Origin: Butyrivibrio sp. VCB2006
Lineage (GTDB): Bacteria > Bacillota > Clostridia > Lachnospirales > Lachnospiraceae
Length of the DNA: 64,000 bases
Direction: 5' to 3'
Assembly: GCF_000420945.1 (NCBI RefSeq)
Contig: NZ_ATVX01000004.1
Coordinates: 124,001 to 188,000, forward strand
The position numbers and the translations under genes are program-made. Below the pieces are notes generated by a model, which saw nothing but the letters and a program-made list of their open reading frames with translations, did no database searches and was not told where the DNA came from. Of the stretch, positions 23,692 through 34,129 are shown piece by piece. The first letter of the stretch is position 1. Every line of letters begins with the position of its first letter.

Positions 23692-25068
23692 TTATAAGAG
23701 TTTCATAGCATCGGAAACAGATGAAACTCCAATTATCTCTATTCCTTTGTAGGCCTGTTTAAGACTGCTTTCAAGGGCCTTTGGCACTATGCAGGTCTTA
23801 AAGCCAAGCTTTTTGGCCTCCTGAACACGGGACTGAGCCATATTTACTGCCCTGACTTCTCCTGAAAGGCCCACTTCTCCAAAAGCTACCACATCATCGC
23901 TGATAGGCTTATTCTTGAAGCTGGATATAATAGCAAGACATATGCCCAGATCCAGCGAAGGCTCTGCCACTTTCATGCCGCCTGCCAGATTGATATAAGC
24001 ATCGAAATCTCCCAGCTGCAAACCGATCCTCTTTTCCAAAACAGCCATCAAAAGATTTACTCTGTTATAGTCCGTTCCATTTGCCTGCCTTCTCGGGAAT
24101 CCAAAGTTAGTGTGGGTCACAAGGGCCTGAACCTCTATAAGGATCGGTCTTGTTCCCTCGACAGAACAAGTTACGATAGATCCACTTGCTCCCTCAGGTC
24201 TTCCATCCAGCATAAACTCTGATGGATTGGTGACCTCAACCAGGCCTTTTTCCTGCATCTCAAAAACGCCAATTTCATTGGTTGAACCAAAACGATTCTT
24301 GACTGCCCTCAGAATCCTGTAGGATGCGTGTCTGTCCCCTTCAAAGTACAGAACCGTATCCACCATATGCTCTAAAACTCTGGGGCCAGCAACCTGGCCT
24401 TCCTTGGTTACATGGCCTACGATGAACACTGAAATATTCATACTCTTGGCTATGCGCATCAACACAGACGTAGACTCCCTTACCTGTGAAACGCTTCCTG
24501 GAGCTGAAGATACTGATTCATTTACCATAGTCTGTATTGAATCGATGATAATAACTGAAGGCTTTGTTCTGATAATTGCTTCTTCGATATTAGAAAGATT
24601 GGTCTCACACAGGAATTTAAGACTCTCTGAAAAGCTTCCAAGCCTGTTGGCCCTTAGTTTGATCTGCCTTAAGGATTCCTCACCTGATATGTACAGGACA
24701 TCTTTTTTATCACCTGAAAGATTTCCTGCCACCTGCAAAAGAAGCGTAGACTTTCCGATACCCGGATCTCCTCCCACAAGAATAAGAGAACCCTGTACCA
24801 GACCTCCTCCCAAAACTCTGTTAAGTTCCCCGATATGTGTATCAGCCCTGTCTTCATCCTTCATTTCTATTTCAGAAAGGCTTACAGGCTTAGCGAAATC
24901 TCCTCCGCCATTACCTGATGTTTTACCGGCTGAGGCTTTGGTTACGGGCTTAACCGTCTCCTCTACAAATGTATTCCATTCTCTGCAGCCCGGACACTGT
25001 CCCATCCACTTAGATGATTCATATCCGCAGCTCTGGCAAAAGAAAACTGTCTTTATCTTAGTTGCCAT
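23692..25068 (-). CDS. radA: DNA repair protein RadA (Sms)
   Basis: 458 aa starting MATKIKTVFF (GGGAGG just upstream). Order of features as in the family: C4 zinc finger CQSCGYESSKWMGQCPGC near 9-26, Walker A GDPGIGKST near 95, the RadA motif KNRFGSTNEIG, and a C-terminal Lon-like domain. It is a hexameric helicase-like ATPase that drives branch migration in recombinational repair. Normal length. Downstream on the same strand of the 25570 and clpC genes; in many Firmicutes clpC and radA are likewise adjacent. Confidence 0.96.
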   Translation of the reverse strand: MATKIKTVFFCQSCGYESSKWMGQCPGCREWNTFVEETVKPVTKASAGKTSGNGGGDFAKPVSLSEIEMKDEDRADTHIGELNRVLGGGLVQGSLILVGGDPGIGKSTLLLQVAGNLSGDKKDVLYISGEESLRQIKLRANRLGSFSESLKFLCETNLSNIEEAIIRTKPSVIIIDSIQTMVNESVSSAPGSVSQVRESTSVLMRIAKSMNISVFIVGHVTKEGQVAGPRVLEHMVDTVLYFEGDRHASYRILRAVKNRFGSTNEIGVFEMQEKGLVEVTNPSEFMLDGRPEGASGSIVTCSVEGTRPILIEVQALVTHTNFGFPRRQANGTDYNRVNLLMAVLEKRIGLQLGDFDAYINLAGGMKVAEPSLDLGICLAIISSFKNKPISDDVVAFGEVGLSGEVRAVNMAQSRVQEAKKLGFKTCIVPKALESSLKQAYKGIEIIGVSSVSDAMKLL

Positions 25069-25159
25069 TTTTCCTCCCAACAAAAAAGAAAACTTCTGTG
25101 CACCAAACTTGTTACCTCGTTAAGTACACAGAAGCTATTCTCACTAATGCAATATAACT

Positions 25160-25570
25160 TTACTTCTCAACTCTTACTGTAGCCTTGCCCTCTGTGGAGA
25201 GCTCTACGCTAAGATTAAGTTTTCCCCCAAGGTTTGTGCTCATCTTGCCTATACTACTGCCATTTACAAATACACTGTATTCAGTATTTTCCAAAAGGCC
25301 CAGTGTAATCTGGGCATCACTAGCGCCCTCTACGCTAAACTCAACTCCCTTATCTGTCTCTTTAAATCCAAGTACAGCAGTTCCGGGAACTGATTCATAT
25401 ACAAAGTTTTCGTTACACTCAAGTTTGGTAATATCCTTGAAGGTCTTAACCTTTAAAAGGTCTCCGTTGTGCTCAAAATTCTCAACCTTCTGCTTCTCGG
25501 AAAGTTCATAGTTACCAAAGCTGATGCTACCATCATTCTCGGCGCGGAGTAACTCCTCAACGACTGCCAT
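25160..25570 (-). CDS. Conserved Lachnospiraceae protein between clpC and radA
   Basis: 136 aa, AGGAGG 6 bases before the ATG. N-terminal half GSISFGNYELSEKQKV then DLLKVKTFKDITKLECN and ESVPGTAV, followed by a beta domain (GVEFSVEGASDAQITLGL). No signal peptide, no membrane helix. I recall the same protein at this locus in related genomes, where databases sometimes name it endosialidase; nothing in this sequence shows glycosidase activity, so I leave the function open. Confidence 0.7.
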   Translation of the reverse strand: MAVVEELLRAENDGSISFGNYELSEKQKVENFEHNGDLLKVKTFKDITKLECNENFVYESVPGTAVLGFKETDKGVEFSVEGASDAQITLGLLENTEYSVFVNGSSIGKMSTNLGGKLNLSVELSTEGKATVRVEK

Positions 25571-25687
25571 ATTAAACCTCCTGAATGATAAAAAATATAA
25601 ATTGTGTCAATGTGCCTTTGCATACATATTTATGCACCTACATTATAAAGCATTACAAGGCCATTTAAAATTAAATCTTTTTAAATT

Positions 25688-28249
25688 TTACTTCTTCTTT
25701 TTTACAGTTTTTTTAGCCGGCTTTCTGGTAGTAACCGTGGCCTTCGTCTTGGTAGTTCTTGTTGTCTTGGTGGTCTTAATATTGGCCTTTTTGACACTGT
25801 TCTTACCTTCAGTGGTAAAAACTATCTTGTCATCCTTAAGACCTACTGTAACGCTGGTACCAGCCTTAATATTTCCGCGAAGCAGCTCTTCAGCCATAGC
25901 ATCTTCGATAGTAGACTGGATTGCCCTCTTAAGAGGTCTTGCGCCCATCTTGGCATCTGAATGCTTGGTTACAAGGAACTTCTTAACCGCAGGAGAAATA
26001 GTAAGGTTAATATCCATCTGAGTCTTACATCTCTTAGCCAGATTCTGAGAAAGAAGTGTAACGATATCCATCATCTCTTTTTCTGTAAGAGTATGGAATA
26101 CCATAATCTCATCAATACGGTTGATGAATTCAGGTTTAAAGAGCTTTTTAACCTCTTCCATAACCCCTGACTTCATATCTTCATAGTCCTTCTTGGCATC
26201 CTGACCTGCACCGAATCCAAGCTTCTTGGGATCTACAATCTTCTGAGCACCAACATTGGAAGTCATGATCAGGATTGTATTCTTGAAGCTTACTTTTCTG
26301 CCCTTGGAATCAGTTATGTGTCCATCATCAAGTACCTGCAGGAGCACGTTAAAGATATCCGGATGTGCCTTCTCAATCTCATCAAAAAGAATTACTGAAT
26401 ACGGATGTCTTCTAACCTTCTCAGAAAGCTGACCACCGTCGTCAAATCCAACATATCCTGGAGGTGATCCGATCATCTTGGAAACGGAATGGCCTTCCAT
26501 ATACTCAGACATATCAACTCTGATAAGAGCATTTTCATCGCCAAACATAGCCTCTGCCAAAGCCTTGGAAAGCTCCGTCTTACCTACACCTGTTGGTCCA
26601 AGGAACAAGAAGGATCCAATTGGTCTGTTAGGATCCTGAAGACCTACTCTGCCTCTTCTGATAGCCTTGGATACAGCCTTAACTGCATCTTCCTGACCAA
26701 TAACTCTCTTATGAAGCACAGATTCAAGCTTAAGGAGCTTCTCTGACTCTTTCTCTGCAATCTTCTTAACAGGGATTCTGGTCCACTCTGCAACAACCTC
26801 GGCAATATCATTTTCATTTACGACATAGCCTGAGCTAAGCTCTTTTTTCTTTTCAGCATTCTTAACTCTTGTAAGCTTGGACAAAAGCTGATTCTGCTCT
26901 TTGTTAAGCTCACCGGCCTTAACAAAATCACTGGCCTTAAGAGCATTTTCTATCTCGATATCAATATTTCTGATGGTCTCCTCAATCTCTTTAACCTTGG
27001 GAGATACGCCCATAGTGCGAAGTCTTACTGCGCTGGCTGCCTCATCAATAAGGTCGATTGCCTTGTCAGGAAGATTTCTGTCATTGATATATCTCTCAGA
27101 AAGATCTACCGCAGCCTTAATAGCTTCCGGAGTGATTGTAACCTTGTGATGCTCTTCGTACTTGCTAACTATGCCCTTAAGGATCTCAGTAGCTTCTTCC
27201 TTGGTAGGTTCATCCACGTTAACAGGCTGGAATCTACGTTCCAAAGCTGCATCCTTCTCGACATACTTGCGGTACTCAGTGATAGTTGTGGCTCCGATCA
27301 TCTGAATCTCGCCTCTTGCAAGAGAAGGCTTAAGGATATTAGACGCATCAATTGCACCCTCAGCGCCACCTGCACCGATAAGTGTGTGCATCTCATCTAC
27401 AAAAAGAATGATATTGCCATCCTCAGAAACCTCTTTGATGACCTTCTTGATTCTCTCCTCAAATTCTCCACGATACTTGGAGCCTGCGATCATTCCTGAA
27501 AGATCCAAAGTCACAAGTCTCTTGTTCTGTACTGTAAGGGGCACATCTCCGGATGCAATTCTCTGAGCAAGTCCCTCTACAACTGCAGTCTTACCTACAC
27601 CAGGTTCTCCGATAAGACATGGATTGTTCTTGGTACGTCTTGAGAGTATCTGGATAACACGCTTAATCTCACGTTCTCTTCCAATAACGGGATCAAGCTT
27701 ATTTTCCAAGGCAAGGGCTGTCATATCACGGCTGTACTGAGCAAGGATTGAAGCCTTCTTGCCGGCCTTGGGAGCAGCTTTTTTGCCGAGGTCCTCTTTA
27801 ACCAGGTTAGGATCCTCTCCCATTGCAGCCAGTGTCTCTGCATATATCTTCTGAACAGGCACGTTAAGAGTGCTGATTAGCCTTACAGCTACATTCTCTC
27901 CCTCTTTGATAAGAGCAAGAAGAATATGCTCTGTACCTGTCTTGTCAGCATGAAAACGCTCTGCCATCTTGTGCGCTTCCTCAAGAACCTTCTCAGCTCT
28001 TGGAGAAAAGCCGTCTTTATCAAGGGTTCGTACACTTGAATCAGGAACGATAAGATCTCTTATCATGTCCATCATTCTGTTCTCATCAATACCATTATCA
28101 ATAAGGATTCTGGAGGCTACGCTTCCATCTTCCAGGATAAGGCCCATGAGAATATGCTCTGTACCCACATAATTAAGTTTAAGACTTCTGGCTGTACGCT
28201 TAGCAAGCTTGAGTGCGTCAGCCGCCATTACTGTAAACTTAGATTCCAT
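25688..28249 (-). CDS. clpC: ATP-dependent Clp protease ATP-binding subunit ClpC
   Basis: 853 aa starting [18 protein letters not shown] (AAAGGAAG 6 bases upstream). Two Clp N repeats (1-145), first AAA module with GEPGVGKTA, a UVR-like coiled middle ([18 protein letters not shown]), second AAA module with [10 protein letters not shown] and the C-terminal small domain. It unfolds proteins and feeds them to ClpP. Odd: after the usual end there is a tail of about 30 residues made almost only of Lys, Thr and Arg, resembling a histone H1-like tail. Neither ctsR nor mcsAB precedes it; a GntR regulator does. Confidence 0.95.
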   Translation of the reverse strand: MESKFTVMAADALKLAKRTARSLKLNYVGTEHILMGLILEDGSVASRILIDNGIDENRMMDMIRDLIVPDSSVRTLDKDGFSPRAEKVLEEAHKMAERFHADKTGTEHILLALIKEGENVAVRLISTLNVPVQKIYAETLAAMGEDPNLVKEDLGKKAAPKAGKKASILAQYSRDMTALALENKLDPVIGREREIKRVIQILSRRTKNNPCLIGEPGVGKTAVVEGLAQRIASGDVPLTVQNKRLVTLDLSGMIAGSKYRGEFEERIKKVIKEVSEDGNIILFVDEMHTLIGAGGAEGAIDASNILKPSLARGEIQMIGATTITEYRKYVEKDAALERRFQPVNVDEPTKEEATEILKGIVSKYEEHHKVTITPEAIKAAVDLSERYINDRNLPDKAIDLIDEAASAVRLRTMGVSPKVKEIEETIRNIDIEIENALKASDFVKAGELNKEQNQLLSKLTRVKNAEKKKELSSGYVVNENDIAEVVAEWTRIPVKKIAEKESEKLLKLESVLHKRVIGQEDAVKAVSKAIRRGRVGLQDPNRPIGSFLFLGPTGVGKTELSKALAEAMFGDENALIRVDMSEYMEGHSVSKMIGSPPGYVGFDDGGQLSEKVRRHPYSVILFDEIEKAHPDIFNVLLQVLDDGHITDSKGRKVSFKNTILIMTSNVGAQKIVDPKKLGFGAGQDAKKDYEDMKSGVMEEVKKLFKPEFINRIDEIMVFHTLTEKEMMDIVTLLSQNLAKRCKTQMDINLTISPAVKKFLVTKHSDAKMGARPLKRAIQSTIEDAMAEELLRGNIKAGTSVTVGLKDDKIVFTTEGKNSVKKANIKTTKTTRTTKTKATVTTRKPAKKTVKKKK

Positions 28250-28303
28250 ACATTTCTTCCTTTCATCATAATGAAGTATCAACTAATATACTGTCTTGTG
28301 CAA

Positions 28304-28681
28304 TTATGAGTTTCTCTCATAATTATCGTAGAGCTTATCTACCAGACCATGAATATCGTCTCTACCGATTCCCTTGCAGATTGCTCTGGCTAGAACAACT
28401 GCCAGCTCTGACTGAGCTTCCTGAAGCGCCTGAAGCTTATCTATATCGATAGCAATTATAGCTCCGCGCCTTCTGTCAATTTTAACAAAGCCATCCTGCT
28501 GCAAAATAGAATAGGCCTTATTAACAGTGTGCATATTAATACCAATAGTCTCCGCAAGCTGTCTCACACTGGGAAGCTGCTCTCCCTCTCTGAATTGGGA
28601 TGTTGCAATGCCCAATATGATCTGGTTACACAACTGCACATAAATAGCTTCATCACTATTAAAATCAATCTCTATGATCAT
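28304..28681 (-). CDS. GntR-family regulator (YtrA-like)
   Basis: 125 aa; GGAGG 7 bases before ATG. N-terminal winged helix (YVQLCNQIILGIATSQFREGEQLPSVRQ.. INMHTVNKAYSILQQDG), then only a 50-residue helical tail, as in the YtrA subgroup, which usually represses ABC transporter operons. Here it stands 54 bases before clpC on the same strand and may control clpC; that is inference. Confidence 0.88.
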   Translation of the reverse strand: MIIEIDFNSDEAIYVQLCNQIILGIATSQFREGEQLPSVRQLAETIGINMHTVNKAYSILQQDGFVKIDRRRGAIIAIDIDKLQALQEAQSELAVVLARAICKGIGRDDIHGLVDKLYDNYERNS

Positions 28682-28814
28682 ATCGCGCCCTCCTTTTTGT
28701 GATAACTTTAGTATAACAGATGCTACAGATTTTGCAAATTAGTGGAAATCTAGCAGTATCTCAATAAAAATGATTTTTTACGGCAAAAAAATTATTCATA
28801 GCCGCTTGATTAAT

Positions 28815-28849
28815 CAAAAATATCCCCCATGAGAGCTAAGCTCCCATGG
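28815..28849 (-). terminator. Terminator of the pur-SH3 operon
   Basis: Minus strand stem CCATGGGAGC / GCTCTCATGG with loop TTA, followed by GGGGATATTTTTG, 30 bases past the SH3 gene. Confidence 0.75.
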
Positions 28850-28879
28850 AGGACAATACAATCTTCATTCTATTTCTTA

Positions 28880-30349
28880 TCAATCATCGAGATCAAGGAA
28901 CTCAAACTCAAAGTCGTCGTCATCGCCTACGAAGTTACGAGCGCGGCGCTTAGGTGCTTCTTCCTTAGGAGCGCTCTGTCTGTCTTCTACAGGTCTTCTT
29001 GATGGACGATCGTCTGCATCACGCATAGGTCTTCTTGCAGGTCTCTCAACATCCTCACTGGCTTCTCTGTCAGCACGTCTTGATGGACGAGGTGCCTCTA
29101 AATCATCCTCTGCAGGTCTTCTTGTAGGTCTTACAGTCCTATCTTCAGCAGGTCTTCTTGATGGTCTGTCCTCATCAGCATTTCTGCTATCTCTTCTTAC
29201 TACTCTCTCGTCGTCTCTTTCCTGAGGTCTTCTGGAAGGACGATCCTCTGAAGGTCTTCTTACAGGTCTGTCCTCTTCATCATCGTTTCTTAAAGGTCTG
29301 CGAGCAGATGATGTCTCAGGTCTTCTTCTGTTATCATAACGATCGTACTCTTCTTCCTCTTCTTCATCCTCATAGTAGAGAGAATCACGAAGCTTAAGAA
29401 CAAGAACAACTACTGCACCAACTAGTATTGCTGCAAGTACTCCGAGAATAATAGCTATCTTCTTGAAGTTGCTTGCCTGCTTACGAAGCTTATTAACAGC
29501 CTCAGCACTCTGAGCAGCTGAAATAAGTTCATCTACAATAACACGGTATCCGCCTTCATTATCATAAAGATACCAAGTGCTGTTTCCGTCCTCACCTGTG
29601 ATGTACATAAGTGAATACTTGCCATCGCCCTGGTTCTGGTCAACTACAGGCTGCTGAGGTTCTTCGCCGCCTTCTGCAACTTCGCCCTCAGGGTTTTCTC
29701 CGCCTTCAACAGCTTCTCCGCCTTCTGCGCCCTCTGTATTTTCCACAGGAGCAGCCTCAGATACCTCTAAAAGGTCATTTCTTACGAAGCCTTCCTTTCC
29801 ATCACCAAATGTAATCTTGTACCAGGTCTTGTTATCTGTTCCTGTTGCTTCGCCGACGATTGTAACAGTGTCGCCCTTAGCAACCTTACCAACTGAATCA
29901 TAGCTTGTTCCGGCACCCTTACGAACATTTACGCTCTCAGAAGTGATTGTTGCGGTCTTCTGTTCTGTAGCTGTTACAGAAGTCTCCGGAAGTGAAGCTG
30001 TATCTGATGTGCTTGTTGTAGTAGTGGATGTGCTGCTTGATCCGCCAGCCTTGCTGACAAGGTCACTTCTAACATATCCATACTCACTCTTATTAACTCT
30101 GATCTTGTACCAAACATAACCTGAAGCGTCGGTTGCTTCATCAACGATATCTATTGTATCCCCGTTTTTAAGAGATGAAACCTGCTTGGCTGTTGTGCTG
30201 GCAGAATCTCTAACCTTAACGTTGTCTGAAGTTACCTTTCCGGTTGTCTGAGTATAAGCATAGGTGCTAACTGATGTGCCTGCAAAAACTGTTAATGCAA
30301 CCCCAACGGCAAGCACAATACCTGCTATCTTCTTCCCCAATTTATTCAT
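28880..30349 (-). CDS. Membrane protein with two SH3b domains and a charged repeat tail
   Basis: 489 aa from ATG 30349: AAGGAGG inside the last purD codons lies 8 bases before it, while an ATG six bases earlier is too close. Signal peptide, SH3b domains at about 35-100 and 135-200 (VNVRKGAGTSYDSVGKV), an acidic Gly/Glu spacer, a transmembrane helix near 305-325 and a long cytoplasmic tail of Arg/Asp/Glu/Pro repeats (DRPSRRP several times), ending in an acidic patch (DDDDFEFEFLDLDD). SH3b domains bind cell-wall peptides. Coupled to purine genes; reason unknown. Confidence 0.8.
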   Translation of the reverse strand: MNKLGKKIAGIVLAVGVALTVFAGTSVSTYAYTQTTGKVTSDNVKVRDSASTTAKQVSSLKNGDTIDIVDEATDASGYVWYKIRVNKSEYGYVRSDLVSKAGGSSSTSTTTTSTSDTASLPETSVTATEQKTATITSESVNVRKGAGTSYDSVGKVAKGDTVTIVGEATGTDNKTWYKITFGDGKEGFVRNDLLEVSEAAPVENTEGAEGGEAVEGGENPEGEVAEGGEEPQQPVVDQNQGDGKYSLMYITGEDGNSTWYLYDNEGGYRVIVDELISAAQSAEAVNKLRKQASNFKKIAIILGVLAAILVGAVVVLVLKLRDSLYYEDEEEEEEYDRYDNRRRPETSSARRPLRNDDEEDRPVRRPSEDRPSRRPQERDDERVVRRDSRNADEDRPSRRPAEDRTVRPTRRPAEDDLEAPRPSRRADREASEDVERPARRPMRDADDRPSRRPVEDRQSAPKEEAPKRRARNFVGDDDDFEFEFLDLDD

Positions 30350-30351
30350 GT

Positions 30352-31632
30352 TCATACCTCCTTGGCGTCATCGATTGCCTTTCCTATATCATGACGCATG
30401 TACTTATTCTCGAAGTCTACCCATTCAGTAGCTTCGTATGCCTTGGCTCTGGCCTCAGCAAGTGTATCGCCCTTAGCAGTAATACCAAGAACTCTACCTC
30501 CGTTTGTTACAATTCCCTGCTCAGTAGCTTTGGTGCCGGCATGGAAACAATAATATCCATCCTTGCCCTTGAAATTGTCCAAACCTTTGATGAGCTTACC
30601 CTTCTCATAGCTAACCGGATAACCGTCGCTGGCAAGAACAACGCATACCGCTGCCTTGTCCTCAAATTGCATATCTATTTCATCAAGCCTGCCATCGATG
30701 CAAGCATTCATCACGTCAATTATATCAGTTTTCAGTCTAGGAAGCACTACCTGTGCCTCAGGGTCTCCAAATCTGGCATTATACTCCAAAACCTTGGGTC
30801 CGTCAGGGGTAAGCATAAGTCCAAAGAAAATAACTCCCTTAAACTCTCTTCCTTCTGCGGCCATGGCCTCAACAGTCTTGCCATAAATATTCTTGCGGCA
30901 GAATTCATCAACTTCCTTGGTGTAAAAAGGACTTGGTGAAAAATTGCCCATTCCGCCGGTATTAAGTCCTGTATCACCATCTCCTGCCCTCTTGTGATCC
31001 TGAGCTGATGACATAAGCTTATAAGTCTTGCCGTCAACAAAAGACAAAACAGAAACCTCACGGCCTGTCATGAATTCTTCGATTACCATGTGATTACCGG
31101 CATCCCCAAACTTCTTGTCCTCCATGATCTCTCTGACACCGGCCTTGGCCTCTTCAAGATCCTGGCAAATAAGAACACCCTTACCAAGAGCGAGACCGTC
31201 AGCTTTAAGTACGATAGGAAACTTAGCGTTCTCGAGGTACTCAAGTGCTGCCTTTGGATCATCAAAAGTCTCATAAGCAGCTGTTGGAATGCCATATTTT
31301 TTCATAAGGTCCTTGGAAAAAGCTTTGCTTCCCTCAAGAATAGCTGCATTCTTACGAGGTCCGAATACTCTAAGACCAGCTGCCTCGAAAGCATCAACCA
31401 CACCGCCAACAAGAGGATCATCCATACCGATGATTGTCAGGTCTATCTCTTTTTCCTTGGCAAAAGAAACCAATTTGTCAAATTCCATCGGTGTAATAGG
31501 AACACACTCTGCAAGTTCGGCAATACCGCCATTTCCCGGAGCGCAGTAAATCTTGTCTACCTGTTTACTTCTGGAAACAGCCTCGCAAATAGCATGCTCT
31601 CTGCCGCCTCCGCCTACAACTAAAACCTTCAT
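30352..31632 (-). CDS. purD: Phosphoribosylamine-glycine ligase
   Basis: 426 aa starting MKVLVVGGGGREHAI (AAGGAAGG 8 bases upstream). ATP-grasp enzyme: GREHAI at the N-terminus, PIVLKADGLALGKGV, VIEEFMTGREVSVLSF, EYNARFGDPEAQVVLP. It joins glycine to phosphoribosylamine in purine synthesis. Follows purN after 67 bases, and its stop overlaps the translation start region of the SH3 gene. Confidence 0.97.
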   Translation of the reverse strand: MKVLVVGGGGREHAICEAVSRSKQVDKIYCAPGNGGIAELAECVPITPMEFDKLVSFAKEKEIDLTIIGMDDPLVGGVVDAFEAAGLRVFGPRKNAAILEGSKAFSKDLMKKYGIPTAAYETFDDPKAALEYLENAKFPIVLKADGLALGKGVLICQDLEEAKAGVREIMEDKKFGDAGNHMVIEEFMTGREVSVLSFVDGKTYKLMSSAQDHKRAGDGDTGLNTGGMGNFSPSPFYTKEVDEFCRKNIYGKTVEAMAAEGREFKGVIFFGLMLTPDGPKVLEYNARFGDPEAQVVLPRLKTDIIDVMNACIDGRLDEIDMQFEDKAAVCVVLASDGYPVSYEKGKLIKGLDNFKGKDGYYCFHAGTKATEQGIVTNGGRVLGITAKGDTLAEARAKAYEATEWVDFENKYMRHDIGKAIDDAKEV

Positions 31633-31699
31633 ACCATTTTCCTTCCTTGAAATTTCCCCAAATTCCAAATGCTAAAAGTATTAACACTAAATGATACTA

Positions 31700-32347
31700 T
31701 TAAAGTTCTCTAACAACCTCGTCGTAGCCATCTATAACTGCATGACCGTTCTCAACTCTCACTCTGCCATTAGCTATAAGATCAATAGCCATAGGCATTA
31801 TCTTCCACTCGGCCTGTTCCATGATTCTCTTCTGAAGAACCTCAGGAGTATCCCCGGGCTCAATCATAACCGGCTTCTGAAGGATAATTGGGCCTGTATC
31901 GGTTCCTGCATCCACAAAGTGGACTGTTGCACCTGATACTCTGACGCCTCTTTCAAGAGCCTTCTCATGAACCTTAAGTCCGTAGTAGCCTGTTCCGCAA
32001 AACGCCGGAATAAGCGACGGATGAATATTGATAATCCTGTTTGGGAACGCCTCTACAACTTCCCTTGGGATTACCACAAGGCATCCCGCCAGAACTATAA
32101 GGTCCGGTGCTGCGTCAAGCAGAATCTGCAAAAGAGCTTTATTAAACTCTTCTCTACTTCCAAATTTCTTGGGGCTCTTGGCTACTGTAGGAATACCGGC
32201 CTTTTTAGCCCTTTCCAATGCATACGCGTTGGGATTATTGCTATATACAAGGCAAATCTCTGTATTAGTGATCTTGCCGCTTTCTATACTATCTATAATA
32301 GCCTGAAGGTTTGTACCTCCTCCGGACACAAGGACAGCTATCTTCAT
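31700..32347 (-). CDS. purN: Phosphoribosylglycinamide formyltransferase
   Basis: 215 aa. Starts MKIAVLVSGGGTNLQAI; catalytic region IINIHPSLIPAF, then GATVHFVDAGTDTGPII. Transfers the formyl group from 10-formyl-THF to GAR. Twenty bases after purM, ribosome site GAGGGTGA. Confidence 0.97.
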   Translation of the reverse strand: MKIAVLVSGGGTNLQAIIDSIESGKITNTEICLVYSNNPNAYALERAKKAGIPTVAKSPKKFGSREEFNKALLQILLDAAPDLIVLAGCLVVIPREVVEAFPNRIINIHPSLIPAFCGTGYYGLKVHEKALERGVRVSGATVHFVDAGTDTGPIILQKPVMIEPGDTPEVLQKRIMEQAEWKIMPMAIDLIANGRVRVENGHAVIDGYDEVVREL

Positions 32348-32367
32348 AAGTCATCACCCTCGCAGAA

Positions 32368-33399
32368 TCAAACAAGCTCAACGCCCTTATCACCGTCTAC
32401 ACACTTACCAACAACCCAAGCCTTGTCACCGGAAGCCTTGATTGCCTCTAAAGCACCGTCTACATCAGCAGGATCTACAGCAAGAACCATTCCAAGTCCC
32501 ATGTTGTAAGTGTTGTACATCATGTGCTCCTCAATCTGGCCCTTCTTCTGCATAAGAGTAAAAATAGGAGGAATATCATAGCTGTCTTTTTCTACAACAG
32601 CCTTAATTCCATCTGGAAGCATTCTCGGAATATTCTCATAGAAGCCGCCACCTGTAATATGGCTGCAGCCCTTAACCTTGATTCCGGCATTCTTGATGGA
32701 CTTCATCATCTTAACGTAAATTCTTGTTGGAGTAAGAAGTGCTTCTCCAAGAGTCATGCCAAGCTCATCATAGTATGTTTCAAGACTCTCTTTGGTCATG
32801 TCAAAAACCTTACGAACAAGAGAGAATCCGTTACTATGAACACCGGTAGAAGCAACACCGATAAGTACATCTCCGTCCTTGATGTTGCTGCCATCGATCA
32901 TATCCTTACGATCAACTACGCCTACTGCAAAGCCGGCAACATCATATTCATCCTCAGGCATAAGGCCCGGATGCTCGGCAGTCTCACCGCCGATAAGAGC
33001 AGCATCTGACTGCTTGCAGCCCTCAGCTACGCCCTTAACTATTGCAGCAATCTTCTCAGGAACGTTCTTGCCGCAAGCAATATAATCAAGGAAAAATAAT
33101 GGCTCGCCACCTGCGCAGGCAACGTCATTAACGCACATTGCAACTGCATCGATTCCGATGGTGTCGTGTTTATCAAGAAGGAATGCCAGTTTGATCTTGG
33201 TTCCTACTCCATCAGTACCTGATAAAAGAACCGGATCATCCATTTCTTTTATCTTGCTAAGAGAAAAAGCTCCGGAGAAGCCGCCAAGTCCGCCGAGGAC
33301 CTCAGGTCTCATAGTACCCTTTACGTACTCCTTCATAAGCTCAACAGACTTGTAGCCTGCCTCAATGTCAACGCCTGCCTTCTTGTAATCCAATGCCAT
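32368..33399 (-). CDS. purM: Phosphoribosylformylglycinamidine cyclo-ligase
   Basis: 343 aa. YKKAGVDIEAG, LLSGTDGVGTKIKLAF, GGETAEHPGLM and GCSHITGGGFYENIPR are AIR synthetase signatures. Closes the imidazole ring of AIR. GAGGAG before the ATG. 97 bases after purE. Confidence 0.97.
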   Translation of the reverse strand: MALDYKKAGVDIEAGYKSVELMKEYVKGTMRPEVLGGLGGFSGAFSLSKIKEMDDPVLLSGTDGVGTKIKLAFLLDKHDTIGIDAVAMCVNDVACAGGEPLFFLDYIACGKNVPEKIAAIVKGVAEGCKQSDAALIGGETAEHPGLMPEDEYDVAGFAVGVVDRKDMIDGSNIKDGDVLIGVASTGVHSNGFSLVRKVFDMTKESLETYYDELGMTLGEALLTPTRIYVKMMKSIKNAGIKVKGCSHITGGGFYENIPRMLPDGIKAVVEKDSYDIPPIFTLMQKKGQIEEHMMYNTYNMGLGMVLAVDPADVDGALEAIKASGDKAWVVGKCVDGDKGVELV

Positions 33400-33496
33400 A
33401 ATTACTCCTCATTTCTTTTTTATATAAGTTATGGTAGACCGTGAATCCACCACATTTACAAATAAGTAATAAATATATGATACGAATTAGTAAGTA

Positions 33497-34000
33497 TCAG
33501 TTGTAGTTCTTATAACCGACTTCCTGAAGTCTCTTGTCTTTTTCTATAACCGTTTCTTTAAGCGTCTTCGTATAATTTTTCAGTTTTTCCAAAAGAGCTG
33601 CATCGCTGGTTGCCAAAATCTTGGCTGCCAGAATTCCTGCGTTGGCTCCGCCGTTTATCGCCACAGTTGCAACAGGGATTCCTGTAGGCATCTGTACTAT
33701 ACTGTATAATGAATCTCTACCGCCAAGGGAAGTTGTGTGCATGGGAATTCCAATGACAGGCATTGGGAATATTGCTGCGCACATGCCAGGTAGATGAGCA
33801 GCCATTCCGGCTCCGGCAATGATAACCTTGAAGCCCTTATCCTCTGCAGTCCTAGCATATTCGAAAAATTCGTCCGGTTCTCTGTGTGCTGAAATAATTC
33901 TCATCTCATAAGAGATACCGAGTTGATCCAGAATGTCTGCGGCCTTAGCCATTACAGGCATATCAGAATCGCTCCCCATAACAATTCCTACTTGTGCCAT
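33497..34000 (-). CDS. purE: N5-CAIR mutase, catalytic subunit
   Basis: 167 aa starting MAQVGIVMGSDSDMPVM (GGAGG 6 bases upstream; a longer reading to 34021 has no ribosome site). ISAHREP and AGAGMAAHLPG are the active-site loops. First gene of the purE-purM-purN-purD-SH3 order. No purine-box or guanine riboswitch was recognised upstream. Confidence 0.96.
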   Translation of the reverse strand: MAQVGIVMGSDSDMPVMAKAADILDQLGISYEMRIISAHREPDEFFEYARTAEDKGFKVIIAGAGMAAHLPGMCAAIFPMPVIGIPMHTTSLGGRDSLYSIVQMPTGIPVATVAINGGANAGILAAKILATSDAALLEKLKNYTKTLKETVIEKDKRLQEVGYKNYN

Positions 34001-34129
34001 ATCGCTCCTCCATTTATGCAATAAATTTAATGCAATATAAATGAAAATATCGGTGGTCCAAAATCCCTAGTATCATAACATACCACAAGATTTAGTTCCA
34101 CCCATATTTTACCAATAAATATCTGTTTT

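Noticed and set aside
34001..34129. Purine riboswitch or PurR box upstream of purE
   Set aside because: No conserved riboswitch core or paired PurBox was seen.
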